This document shows, piece by piece, positions 14,001 to 22,386 of a stretch of 24,517 nt of DNA. The DNA comes from a virus. The notes below the pieces were generated by a model that saw only the letters and a list, made by a program, of their open reading frames with translations, made no database searches and was not told the DNA's origin. The stretch's first letter is position 1; every line of letters starts with the position of its first letter. The stretch lies in IMG/VR virus record IMGVR_UViG_3300025168_000641, positions 1 to 24,517 of that record; one strand, 5' to 3'. The position numbers and the translations under genes are program-made.

Positions 14001-14666
14001 TAGTTCTGATATTTTTTGAGCAGCATCAACAGGACTAAATATTTTACGATATAATAAAGCACCAAAGTTAGAATCAATTAATCCATTAGCAATTCCACCT
14101 AGTATAGATTTTTCTGCAGCTTCTTCAGGACTTGCTCCTTTATTTACTGCTGATTTAAATATTTCACCAATAGAGGTGCCAATAAAAGGTAAGGCAGCAA
14201 AGGCTGTTGATAGTATTCTACCTGGAACAGAAGCTCCAAAAAATAATTTACCTACAAATTTAATAGGAGCAGCCATAGAAAGTTGAGTACCTACAGAACC
14301 TGCCATTGTACCTACTGCAGTTTTTCCAAACTCTGCTGCATCTCCTACATTTTTTATTTTTAAAACATCAGTATTAATTGTAGGTGTGCCTAAAGATTCT
14401 AGTTGAGCTTGTGCTTTACTTGAATTTTTTTTACCTATCTTTTGTAAGTAGTTAGTAAAATCAGTTTCTTTTCCTGACTTAGTTTCAATAGCAGTACCCA
14501 CTGCATCAAACCCATCAAACAATGCTTTCTTAGTTCCTACTGCTGCTCGTTCAACTGCTGAACCAAAAGAGTTTACCCTTTCTTCTTTAGCTTTTTTTAA
14601 TTTTTCTAAATACTCAGGATTTCTACTTAACTCAAAATTAATTAAATCTGTTAAATTTTGTGCCAT
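11079..14666 (-). CDS. Large internal virion (ejection) protein
   Basis: A 1195-residue protein in the place where podoviruses encode inner-core proteins that are ejected to form a channel through the cell envelope (T7 gp15/gp16 role). Seen in order: a charged N-terminus (LTDLINFELSRNPEYL), a Gly/Ala-rich hydrophobic stretch at about 110-175 (QLSMAAPIKFVGKLFFG, then AFAALPFIGTSIGEIF), a long Lys/Glu-rich coiled coil at about 310-450, hydrophobic segments near 790-820 (AYFYTLPFAALTALSEPLIL) and near 1037-1055 (AMSMIILVSMYTDLL), and a helical, Asp-rich C-terminus. I see no lytic transglycosylase motif. The assignment rests on size, amphipathic composition and position. Confidence 0.6.
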   Translation of the reverse strand: MAQNLTDLINFELSRNPEYLEKLKKAKEERVNSFGSAVERAAVGTKKALFDGFDAVGTAIETKSGKETDFTNYLQKIGKKNSSKAQAQLESLGTPTINTDVLKIKNVGDAAEFGKTAVGTMAGSVGTQLSMAAPIKFVGKLFFGASVPGRILSTAFAALPFIGTSIGEIFKSAVNKGASPEEAAEKSILGGIANGLIDSNFGALLYRKIFSPVDAAQKISELSKTKLSKAIGKDVVKVGATGAATEAAVAANTEIISNQIAGIPTDTKELSRRVINDAAVGAVGGAAISPVTGTMSKLETDALIENKKESDEFIQIAEKIKEEDIANLGTIRRTTSSIERLEQRIKLLDKKADEANKKVGSVDFIEQTGVKLVDLKTKRKTLLDEYKQARQNALVNEAKQKRIEIKNIDEEINNVRKQTQQDTTYSTRAGKVRARLQDEINKQRDILNLAKSKGQNKGELLVSPEMLGGGKPNFISNLYQGSILQKLFGRATSPLRQRAIQNYREKGDTQVFRIYNYFETFYPEAQALTGKYLSPIIEAVRTLQPPARTGVRDISSALSLGFIKESPTIALKNQELLMVSLQNNKGYIFTKLGNTKLAKKIDEADTVIRKVLREVYGDARDVGIDVNYLPNYVPARYLLESKKNQEKFKEIARKYIKDDNQIEGIVESINDEGGYYLTKMKGKIKKDIPDRTANVNLEKRRKLPQEMINELQSEGLVDTNILEILPSYLSRAAKDIQFEKSFKNIETNARDLMSKGLLNDKEFNTIGNTLQAIQGKYGTQVPKGFAKGAYNFALSTAYFYTLPFAALTALSEPLILLGSLRPGAALVSALKLPVNAFLRTARLFFPRIKKSNTEKAFQEIMYGLDGSLTERMVSSSAIELPRRSTNAFFKATMLTQVTQLSRQMAFNGFKSELKKDTSSIVNGNLKGTVKGLELQRKYQQVGIPDIFKLVDDITGKPFEDTFRENNIIKAAATRFVDKIIMTPNPTNRPLWMSSPVLAATSQLKSFAFVFGNTVGFQLLKKLIGTNVRPTERANALLKNGVAMSMIILVSMYTDLLKEMFRSSGTDDEIKDLKALIKKRTDNGQNYVFDVIAGTNIAGGGTAFKHALDAARYGQSPLVSLLLGPIGSKADALFKGVSNVLKDDPNAKPLVREVLTINPILSANKDARDAAIKMILGEDDDFKSYEEFIKDMDLNI

Positions 14667-14677
14667 GATACATTATT

Positions 14678-17600
14678 TTAATTGAAAACAGACTTCATTG
14701 CAGATGATATCTTAGTTAACAAACCTACATCAGGAGTTATACCAGAACTACTTATTTCATCAGCGATTGCTTGCTGCATTGCATCATGAGAACCCATCTT
14801 GTTTTGGACCATTAATTGTTGTGCTCTTAAACCAATACGTGTCTCATAACCTGATAAATCAAATTTCTGTCCACCTGCAAGTTTAATTTCAGAAGGAACA
14901 AATTGTGTTAACTCTAATGCAGTCATAGTATCAAGGTCCTTCCTTCCAATAGCCCCTATCATTGCTTGTTTATATTCTGTGTTTATAGCAGAGTCAGCTT
15001 CAGCTATATCAAGAGTTCTCTTAGTCTTATCTTCTTCCATAGACAATGCTGCAACTTGTAACTCTCTATCAAATTGTTTAGCTTTTCTTGCTGCATTTTC
15101 TTTTTCCATTTCACTTAAGTTTTTAGTTAATGACATAGCTGCATCACTAATTCTTTCACCACCCATAATTCTAAAACCCATCTCAGCTATAGCATAACCT
15201 CTTCGTTTTTCATAATCAGATTTACTTTCTTTATCTTGTTGTTTTATAAAATCAGTAAACTTATCAGCTACACTCATAGCTTCTGCAGTCTTTGGTTCAT
15301 TTAATAATTTTTTATTTTCTTCTTGCAATAATTTTGAATTAGGGTCTTCAGGATTTACAGGAAACTTTTCTTCTATCAAATCTTCAGCACCTTTTGTTTC
15401 ATTATCACCAAGAACAGATGTTGTTTTTGTTTCATCTGGTTTTGTTCCATCTGTTTTTGTTTTAGCTGTTTCTGTTACTTGAGGCTTAACTTTTTGTTCT
15501 GCACTTTCTCCTGTTCCTAATATTTCATTTTCTAACATAGGTATTAAATCTTCATAGCTATTTATATTACTATTATATCTTGTAGCTAATGTATTTGCTT
15601 CTTGTATTTTTCTATCTCTTAATTTAATTAATTGCTTTCTTGCTTCTGGATTTTCAGCACTGGCAATTTGTTGATTAGTAATATCTACATCTCTTTTTGT
15701 TGATTTAAGAGTTTCTATTAATCCTTCTTTTTGTAAGAAAGAACCTGGCTGTTGTTTTGCTATTCTTGTTTCTATGTCCTTATATATTCTTTTACCTTTA
15801 TCTACTACACGACCTGCAAAGTCTTTTAATTTACCAGGCTTTTCATTTATATTTTGAACAAATTGTTTTACTGACTCTTTATATTCTTCTTGACCACCAG
15901 GTTTAAAAGATGAAGTTCCAACATCTACTGCATCACCTAGTATATTACCAATTCCTTTTATAGGGTTTGCAATATATTTATTAACAACATCACCTGCTCT
16001 ATCTGTAAAGTTTTCAAAACCTTCTGAAATAGCTGAGGGTTCATCACTTTTACTTTGAAATAAAGTATTAGGTATAACGTTACTTGTACTTACCTCTTCT
16101 CCAGTAACTAAGTTTTTAGATATAATTTTTCCTGTATCTTTATTAACATAATGAGAAGGTTTACCATCTGGTCCATAAACAAGTTTTGCTTTTCTACGTA
16201 AGTTTTCTGAAGATAAATTATAATCTACATCACCATAACTAAAAGGTTTTGGTCCAGGTTCATAACCAAATTGAGTACCAACATTTTTAATAATGTCCAT
16301 TAAACCAGAAGAACCTTCTGACATTTTAACAACACCACCATTAGCAGCTTGTATTGTATTTAATCCTTTATTATTACTAGCATACTCCATCATCTTTTCT
16401 GCTGCAAGTTCAGCAAGGTCTTTATTACTTTCTCTTTCTTCGTTTTCTTCAGGGGAAGCTATCAGTGCATATAAGGCTTTAAGAGCCTTATTATCTTTTT
16501 TAGATATTTTTTTACCACCTTTTTTCTTTATAACACCTTTACCCATTAATATATCTTTTTGAGTTACTTTACCATCACCACTTAAATCAGGAAAAGTTGA
16601 ACCACCTTCTGCAAATAATTTAGGAATAGCTCCTGCCATACCAAGTCCTGCTGTTGCAGCAGCACCACCTATAAGTTGTTGACTTAAAGAAGGAGTAGGT
16701 AATAATGATTGTTGTGTTTGAGTTGTTGTGGGTGAAATAGGAAAACCACGTATGATAGATTGATACTGTTGCAAACTTGCTTCAGGATATGTTTGCTCTT
16801 CTCTAAATTGTTGAAAGCCTAAGTCTAATGCTTTCTGTGTTTGCTGTCTTTGTTGCTCACCAACACCTGCTAATGCTCCTAGTTCTTTCATAGCTGAACC
16901 TTGTTGAGTAGAAGTTAGTCCTGCAAATTGTTGACCACCTGCAAGTTGCCTTGCTTTTTGTGCTTCAAAGGCTCTTTGTGATTCTTGAAAAGCAGCTTGT
17001 TGACCTCTAGTTTGTATATCACCTAGCTGTTGTTGTAAGTTTCTATTAGCTTCAGCTTCTAATATAGCTTGTCTTGAACCACCAAATGAACCCTGTGCAC
17101 CTATAGCTTCTGCAGCTATTTTTTGTTGCATAGGTTCAGCAGCACGTTGTGCTTCTCTCTTTTCTATATCAACTACATTTTGCATATAAGGTGACATGCC
17201 ACTTGAAATGTCTGAAGCTGTAGCTGCTCCTGTACCTGCAGCAGTTAAGCCTTTAGCTATATCATAACCTGGTTGAGTTGCACCTACTTGACCTCTAATA
17301 CCTTCTTGAGCAGCTTGTTCTTCAGTTGTAAAAGGTGCAATACGAGGACCAGGGTATACAGGATAACCTACATCTTGCCTAGCTTCCTCTTGTGCTTGTG
17401 CTTTAGAAAGTATATCAGTAATATAAGGTCTAAGTTCTGGAGGAAACTCTTCTTTAGTAACTGTTGTTGATGTAGCTGGTGCAGAAGGAGCAGACCCACC
17501 ACCTGAACCATACATTTTTAAACCAGTCTTACTATTAATTGTACCTGAACCACCAACTGATTTTAATAATTTTGCTTCATATGAATTAATATGTGCAAGT

Positions 17601-17725
17601 TCAGTATCACCATCTTCACCCTGTGCTGCAATATCACAAGCAAGAGTTTCTAATAACCAAACTTTATATTTAATTGGTAATAGTTTTTGTACTATAAAAC
17701 TAGAAATACGTTTCAAAACAGACAT
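14678..17725 (-). CDS. Virion-associated protein (1015 residues) with an EF-hand-like loop, probable internal/ejection protein
   Basis: I start at ATG 17725, which has a strong Shine-Dalgarno (AAGGAAAG, 17736-17729), rather than at 17794, so the overlap with the GNAT-like gene is 26 bases. Residues 39-69 carry a module also present in the 476-residue protein (GDTELAH...N..TGL). Residues about 90-320 are Gln/Ala-rich and helical, with AFEAQKARQLAGGQQFAGL and EEQTYPEASLQQY signatures I know from marine podovirus and cyanophage virion proteins. A dockerin/EF-hand-type calcium loop follows (DLSGDGKVTQKD, Asp380-Asp391). The second half is hydrophilic and Lys/Glu-rich with Thr/Lys linkers near 770-790. 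Function is inferred from context. Confidence 0.6.
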   Translation of the reverse strand: MSVLKRISSFIVQKLLPIKYKVWLLETLACDIAAQGEDGDTELAHINSYEAKLLKSVGGSGTINSKTGLKMYGSGGGSAPSAPATSTTVTKEEFPPELRPYITDILSKAQAQEEARQDVGYPVYPGPRIAPFTTEEQAAQEGIRGQVGATQPGYDIAKGLTAAGTGAATASDISSGMSPYMQNVVDIEKREAQRAAEPMQQKIAAEAIGAQGSFGGSRQAILEAEANRNLQQQLGDIQTRGQQAAFQESQRAFEAQKARQLAGGQQFAGLTSTQQGSAMKELGALAGVGEQQRQQTQKALDLGFQQFREEQTYPEASLQQYQSIIRGFPISPTTTQTQQSLLPTPSLSQQLIGGAAATAGLGMAGAIPKLFAEGGSTFPDLSGDGKVTQKDILMGKGVIKKKGGKKISKKDNKALKALYALIASPEENEERESNKDLAELAAEKMMEYASNNKGLNTIQAANGGVVKMSEGSSGLMDIIKNVGTQFGYEPGPKPFSYGDVDYNLSSENLRRKAKLVYGPDGKPSHYVNKDTGKIISKNLVTGEEVSTSNVIPNTLFQSKSDEPSAISEGFENFTDRAGDVVNKYIANPIKGIGNILGDAVDVGTSSFKPGGQEEYKESVKQFVQNINEKPGKLKDFAGRVVDKGKRIYKDIETRIAKQQPGSFLQKEGLIETLKSTKRDVDITNQQIASAENPEARKQLIKLRDRKIQEANTLATRYNSNINSYEDLIPMLENEILGTGESAEQKVKPQVTETAKTKTDGTKPDETKTTSVLGDNETKGAEDLIEEKFPVNPEDPNSKLLQEENKKLLNEPKTAEAMSVADKFTDFIKQQDKESKSDYEKRRGYAIAEMGFRIMGGERISDAAMSLTKNLSEMEKENAARKAKQFDRELQVAALSMEEDKTKRTLDIAEADSAINTEYKQAMIGAIGRKDLDTMTALELTQFVPSEIKLAGGQKFDLSGYETRIGLRAQQLMVQNKMGSHDAMQQAIADEISSSGITPDVGLLTKISSAMKSVFN

Positions 17726-18116
17726 AACTTTCCTTATATTTAACATGTTTACTAAAAATTTTTCTCCATCCAGGTCTACCCATGACTTCAACACCAGAGC
17801 ATCCTTGTTCTTTTGCAGACTGCATAATGGTTTTTATACCCATACCTGCCCACTTATTCATATTCTTACCACCACAGAGTACAACAGTCATCATAGTCTT
17901 AGCAGGATAGATTGCTTTTTGTGTGACAATAACTGCTTCAATATCTTTTACTGATTTAAACACAATAAACAATTGCATTATACCAGTCTTTAAAAGATAT
18001 TTAGTAGTGGCTACTGTGTGCCTACCACCTGAATAACTTACTGCTTTTTTAATTAATGGTTCAATTTGTTTCCAAAAAATGTCAACCCCTACAGGTTGAA
18101 CAGGGACTACTTTCAT
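17700..18116 (-). CDS. GNAT-like phage protein
   Basis: A 138-residue protein (MKVVPVQPVGVDIFWKQIEPLI). The centre (GIMQLFIVFKSVKDIEAVIVTQ) and end (GIKTIMQSAKEQGCSGVEVMGRPGWRKIF) follow the strand and helix order of a GNAT acetyltransferase fold. Similar small proteins stand among structural genes of many phages of marine and alphaproteobacterial hosts. The acetyl-CoA loop (R/Q-x2-G-x-G/A) is not clear, so it may be a non-catalytic GNAT fold with a role in virion assembly. It starts one base after the stop of the 476-residue virion gene and overlaps the next gene by 26 bases. Confidence 0.6.
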   Translation of the reverse strand: MKVVPVQPVGVDIFWKQIEPLIKKAVSYSGGRHTVATTKYLLKTGIMQLFIVFKSVKDIEAVIVTQKAIYPAKTMMTVVLCGGKNMNKWAGMGIKTIMQSAKEQGCSGVEVMGRPGWRKIFSKHVKYKESYVCFETYF

Positions 18117-18117
18117 A

Positions 18118-19548
18118 CTAACCTATTTCGTTGATTTGTCTTTCTCTCCCCATTACGTCTTTTCGTACATCAGTTAGAAAACCATCTAACTTATCTGCTC
18201 CTGCATTTGATGAGCCATTACCTAAAGCAGCTACTACATCTGCAGGCACAACATACTCATCTCTACTTAACAATGCAGGTTGTTCTCCTTCAATACTAAA
18301 TGGTATTTCATCTGACATACCATCACCTTGCCCCATAACTCTTCCTTCAAAAGGTTGTTGCATATTCTTACTCATTGCTATTTGTTGTAAGTTAGACATA
18401 GGGTTTACCATTGCACCTCCATTAGCAGCTTTAATTATTTCAGCTTCAATATTTATATTACCATCTGTTACATCTGATAAATCTTCCATGCCTTCAGTAA
18501 TAGAATCTAATGCATCTAACATACCACCTTGTTTAGCCATAAGTGTTGTACTTAATACTCCTGTATTTGCAGGAGAATATTGAGGGTCAGTAAATTGTAA
18601 AGGTGGTGCTTGACCTGTTTGAGATTGTAATATTTGACTTGTAGTTAATCCTTGAGGATAATTACGATTCATTGAAAACTTTTTAGAACCATAACCTGAG
18701 TCTCTTACTTCTGTCTTCATATCACCACTAAGTGCTTCAGGTGTTTTTGCAGTTAATCCTCTAGTTACATCTGCAGTTATGCCTGAAGCTAATCCTCTTA
18801 TTGCAGTCTCAGGTGTTGCTAAATTTTTCATAAATTGTTGACCTAAACTTCTTGTGCTCATACCTCTAAAAGTTTCTAAAGGTCCTTTTGCTGCAGCTTC
18901 TCCAAATAAAGAACCAACTCTTTCACCTACAGGAACATTTGTAATTCCTTTTATACCTTCTCCTACTGTAAAACCAGGAATATTTGCACCAGCAACACGA
19001 CTACCTATATCTACTCCTGGGAATGCTTTAGAGGGGTTATTTAATACAGTTGTAAAAGGATTTGCACCTTTACCTGCTTCTGTTAATCCTTGTTGAAGTG
19101 CTTTTTGACCAGAACTACCTGCACCTTTTGTTAAACCAGCAGTAAAACTACCAGCATCTGGAACTTTAGCTGCAGTGCCAAACATACTACCCATTATTTT
19201 AGAACCTACTTTACCCATACCATAACTTAATAATCCTGATGTAAGACCTGCTAAAGGACTACCAGTTTCAACACCAGTTTTAATACCTGTATAAGCAGCA
19301 GAGGCATATGGACCAACGACTGGAATTGCAAATAATGCAGCAGGAACTACATAGTCTTTAAAAAATCCACCAATACTAAATGCTTCAAGTAAACCTGTAT
19401 CAGGATTACGTGTTAATCTACCTAAAGAAGCTAAACCTTTTACTTCAGGTTTAGACATATGAACTAATTCAGTATCACCAAAACGACCTTGCATCTCCAT
19501 AAGATTAGCTATGCCTGATAAAGGTGGTGACGTTCTTATGTTATCCAT
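18118..19548 (-). CDS. Virion/tail-associated protein with conserved marine-phage C-terminus
   Basis: A 476-residue protein. It opens with the module GDTELVH (24-30) to NPDTGL (48-53), shared with the 1015-residue protein. A hydrophobic stretch follows (FKDYVVPAALFAIPVVGPYA, about 60-79), then a Gly-rich middle. The last 75 residues (GQGDGMSDEIPFSIEGEQPA, LLSRDEYVVPADVVAALGNG) are a signature I recognise from many marine podovirus and cyanophage structural proteins, where it is linked to tail or internal proteins of unknown mechanism. AANGGAMVNPM just before it echoes AANGGVVKM in the 1015-residue protein. The start shares one base with the preceding stop (TAATG). Confidence 0.6.
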   Translation of the reverse strand: MDNIRTSPPLSGIANLMEMQGRFGDTELVHMSKPEVKGLASLGRLTRNPDTGLLEAFSIGGFFKDYVVPAALFAIPVVGPYASAAYTGIKTGVETGSPLAGLTSGLLSYGMGKVGSKIMGSMFGTAAKVPDAGSFTAGLTKGAGSSGQKALQQGLTEAGKGANPFTTVLNNPSKAFPGVDIGSRVAGANIPGFTVGEGIKGITNVPVGERVGSLFGEAAAKGPLETFRGMSTRSLGQQFMKNLATPETAIRGLASGITADVTRGLTAKTPEALSGDMKTEVRDSGYGSKKFSMNRNYPQGLTTSQILQSQTGQAPPLQFTDPQYSPANTGVLSTTLMAKQGGMLDALDSITEGMEDLSDVTDGNINIEAEIIKAANGGAMVNPMSNLQQIAMSKNMQQPFEGRVMGQGDGMSDEIPFSIEGEQPALLSRDEYVVPADVVAALGNGSSNAGADKLDGFLTDVRKDVMGRERQINEIG

Positions 19549-20246
19549 TAACCTATATACCTTTTCATTATATCATTTATATTATAACTTGTTTGTGGCT
19601 GATTTACAAGGGAATTTATTCCTCCTGCCATAGTTCTTTCATTAATTCCTTGTCTTTGTTGTATAGCCTCTATTATTCTTTGTTGTTTAATATACTCAGG
19701 GTCATCTGGAGTTGCATCTCTAGTTATATCTTCTGTATACTTTACATCAGGTAAAGGTTTATAATAACCTGTTGCCTGTGGTAAAGTTGTACCTCCTCCT
19801 GCAGGTCCTTTCTCTACATAAACTCCTGAAGGTAAATTTGCAAACCCTGGAGAACCTGGTCCTGTTGATAATGTTTGATTTATACCTTTGGGTAAAGTAT
19901 CTACCACTCTTGAAGGTCCTGGTTGAGTATGTGGATTTATTTGTAAGGGAGTATACTCATAACCACCTGGTCTTGTTTTATTTAAAGTTTCATTAACTGT
20001 TAATTCATTTAATAATTTTTGACGTTCAGCAATTTTATCTTCTAAGTTATTTACTTGTGGAGTTGCATTTAAACCACTACCAGTTCCAGTATATCGTGAA
20101 AGAAGTTCTTCAGGAGTAGCCTGATAGTTACCTTTTGTTTGTACTGGTTGAGAATAACTTTCATTAACAACAGGCTGCTCTACCTCTTGTTGAGGTATTC
20201 TTTTAACTAAATCTTCATACAACATACGTTGTCCACCAGCACCCAT
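19548..20246 (-). CDS. Hypothetical virion-region protein
   Basis: A 232-residue protein starting at ATG 20246, which has AGGAG five bases upstream. A longer reading begins with TTG at 20273 inside the preceding gene and is less likely. The chain is hydrophilic, with a Pro/Gly/Thr-rich middle (QINPHTQPGPSRVVDTLPKG and GPGSPGFANLP) and no membrane segment. The C-terminus AGGINSLVNQPQTSYNINDI resembles the Gly-rich ends of neighbouring virion proteins. Likely a minor structural or assembly protein. I do not recognise a family. Confidence 0.55.
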   Translation of the reverse strand: MGAGGQRMLYEDLVKRIPQQEVEQPVVNESYSQPVQTKGNYQATPEELLSRYTGTGSGLNATPQVNNLEDKIAERQKLLNELTVNETLNKTRPGGYEYTPLQINPHTQPGPSRVVDTLPKGINQTLSTGPGSPGFANLPSGVYVEKGPAGGGTTLPQATGYYKPLPDVKYTEDITRDATPDDPEYIKQQRIIEAIQQRQGINERTMAGGINSLVNQPQTSYNINDIMKRYIG

Positions 20247-20254
20247 ATTATCTC

Positions 20255-20542
20255 CTAATGAAAGTCTACCCAAGCACTTCCAGTATATCCCTGGAATTTT
20301 GAAGTAGCCTCGTTAAATCTAATGTCACCTAATTGTGGATTAGGGACAATGTTAGTATTAGTTACTCTCGCAACTCTAATTGACTCTCTTGCTTGTTGTT
20401 CAATAAGCTGAGAAGTTAATTCATTAATTAAAGAATCTGCCCATTGCCTTACAACATCAAATGCAATTCTTTGTTTCTCATCTGTTAACTGACTAAAGGT
20501 ATCTCTAAGTTCAGGATATATAATTGCTTTTCGTGTAGCCAT
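20255..20542 (-). CDS. Small tail-region protein with a fibre-type C-terminal strand motif
   Basis: A 95-residue protein. Residues 1-55 look helical (LTDEKQRIAFDVVRQWADSL). The end, GDIRFNEATSKFQGYTGSAW (72-91), is the beta-hairpin repeat often seen in phage and marine tail-fibre proteins. The start shares one base with the stop of the 611-residue tail gene (TAATG). Role unknown, probably tail or fibre assembly. Confidence 0.55.
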   Translation of the reverse strand: MATRKAIIYPELRDTFSQLTDEKQRIAFDVVRQWADSLINELTSQLIEQQARESIRVARVTNTNIVPNPQLGDIRFNEATSKFQGYTGSAWVDFH

Positions 20543-22377
20543 TATCTCATACCATCTTTACCAATATCTAAACGTATTGTACCATACTGCCATTTAGTCC
20601 CAGACGTAGAAGTTCCCACCCTTATCTTCGCTTGTCTTCCCCTTGCCCTCATTGAAACTTTTTCAGTTGTAGCACTAACATCAAAAGGTCCTTTCAATAT
20701 TGCTTGTGTAGCATTAGGATATTGTTTGGTTGTTAATTGTAAATTAATCTTACCAGAAGTTCCTTCAGTTTCATTTTGTATATTTATATCTGGGACCATC
20801 CTGTCAATAAACATTACATCATTACCTTCAGCCATATCAAAATCACTTGACTCTAAGAATGATTCTATTTTACTACCATTAGCAGTATAAATTCCTTCAG
20901 GTTCATTATCGTATAAATAAGAAAACGTAGTGCTTGTTTCAACTCCATTAGTAATCGTATTACTAAATGTGCCTTTATCTTCAAAGGTAGTAAAGTGAGT
21001 ATCTCCATAAACCCAATAGTTTTCATTAGGATTATAAGTTACATACTTATCACATTCAGTTGAACTTGCTGAAGGATATAACCAAGTTACTTCTTTAAAT
21101 TGTGAATTAACTCCTGCATATATCTTATCAGCTTGGTCAAGATTAATATCATCAAAAACAAATCTTCTTACAGTGCAAGGTAAGTTTTTAACTGTACCAT
21201 CAAATACATAAAAGTTTGCACTACCCATCCAATAAACTCTACCATCAAAGTCAACTGCTGAATGAGAACCTGCTGCACCACAATTTGTACCTATCTCATT
21301 AAAACCAAAAGTAAAGGGTGGTCCAATAAATTGCATAGTATGTGCAGAGTTATCTGTAAGAATAATAATATTATTTCTACTTCTAGCTGCAGTTTTAATT
21401 GAATTACCTGAACCTAAAATAACTTCACCTGATGTAGAACTTACTGAAGGTGTCCAGTTATTAAAATCATTTTGATTAGACCATCTAACTAACATAGGAT
21501 TAAAAGCACCTCCTGCCTGTTCAGTTGTACCTAAACAAATAAGATGTCTATCTTCTTGTGAAACAATTAAACTATTACTTATGCTAGGAGCTGCTGATAC
21601 TTCTATTGCTCTACTATCTATACCTGTATCTGTTTCCCAATAATAAACTCTACCACCTCTAACTCCTGCAATTAAATCTTCACCCCAGGTATCAAGTTTC
21701 CATTGTCTTGATAAAATATTTATATCTGAAGTTGCTCTTGCAGTACCATATGTACTTTGTCCATAGTAACCTGCATTCCAACCTAAACCTACAACTTGTT
21801 CACTTGTTCCTGTAGGTAATAAAAAATTAACTGTTACAGTTCCTGCAGCAGCTTGACTAGATGCAGCAGTTGTTGATGTAAGTATTTCAAATGAATTACT
21901 ATTAACTGAACTTACAGCAAAACTACTACCACTTGTAAAGAATACATTACCACCTATTGTTGCAGCCATTGAAGTAAACTCTACAAAGTCTCCAGTCTCA
22001 ACTGTATTTGATATAGAACAAATAACTTTCATACTACCTGATGTAGTAGTTAATTTATTAGTAGCAGTAACAGTAGAAACAATTGGAGTAATATCATAAT
22101 TGACACCACCAAAATAAGTATAGAGTTTAGATTGGGTTGCAAAAGCTGCTCTCTTTAATGTTTCATTATCTTCCCAACTAATTAAATCTCTTGATGTTCC
22201 TATAAAAGCATCAGTAACTTTAAAGTTCCAACCTCCTATATTCTCAGGTTTACCTGCTCTAAATCTAACTCTATTGCCATCATACCATTTACCTTGTTCA
22301 GCATATTGAGTTGACTCTCTATGAAACCCTGGAGCAAAGTCAAGTTTTAAAAGTTGGAGTCTAGTCTCTGTTGACAT
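20542..22377 (-). CDS. Tail/stabilisation protein, P22 gp10-like hub or tail-tube B role
   Basis: A 611-residue, almost entirely beta-strand protein. The start (LDFAPGFHRESTQYAEQGKW, then YDGNRVRFRAGKPENIGGW) is the familiar opening of the phage stabilisation/tail accessory proteins of short-tailed phages. Repeated blade-like segments follow (SNQNDFNNWTPS, VDFDGRVYWMGSANFYVFDG, YVTYNPNENYWVYG), compatible with a propeller. A Ser/Thr-rich insertion at about 100-190 may be an added Ig-like domain. It likely forms the nozzle below the portal. AAGGAG precedes ATG. Confidence 0.75.
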   Translation of the reverse strand: MSTETRLQLLKLDFAPGFHRESTQYAEQGKWYDGNRVRFRAGKPENIGGWNFKVTDAFIGTSRDLISWEDNETLKRAAFATQSKLYTYFGGVNYDITPIVSTVTATNKLTTTSGSMKVICSISNTVETGDFVEFTSMAATIGGNVFFTSGSSFAVSSVNSNSFEILTSTTAASSQAAAGTVTVNFLLPTGTSEQVVGLGWNAGYYGQSTYGTARATSDINILSRQWKLDTWGEDLIAGVRGGRVYYWETDTGIDSRAIEVSAAPSISNSLIVSQEDRHLICLGTTEQAGGAFNPMLVRWSNQNDFNNWTPSVSSTSGEVILGSGNSIKTAARSRNNIIILTDNSAHTMQFIGPPFTFGFNEIGTNCGAAGSHSAVDFDGRVYWMGSANFYVFDGTVKNLPCTVRRFVFDDINLDQADKIYAGVNSQFKEVTWLYPSASSTECDKYVTYNPNENYWVYGDTHFTTFEDKGTFSNTITNGVETSTTFSYLYDNEPEGIYTANGSKIESFLESSDFDMAEGNDVMFIDRMVPDINIQNETEGTSGKINLQLTTKQYPNATQAILKGPFDVSATTEKVSMRARGRQAKIRVGTSTSGTKWQYGTIRLDIGKDGMR

Positions 22378-22386
22378 AGTTTCTCC

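Noticed and set aside
17726-17794. Longer N-terminus of the 1015-residue virion protein
   Set aside because: It would overlap the GNAT-like gene by 95 bases. ATG 17725 has a strong Shine-Dalgarno at proper distance.
18131-18583. 150-codon + strand frame opposite the 476-residue virion protein
   Set aside because: It is a shadow of the conserved C-terminus encoded on the other strand, with no supporting signal.
20247-20273. TTG start for the 232-residue virion-region protein
   Set aside because: ATG 20246 has AGGAG five bases upstream. The TTG start lies inside the previous gene without a ribosome site.
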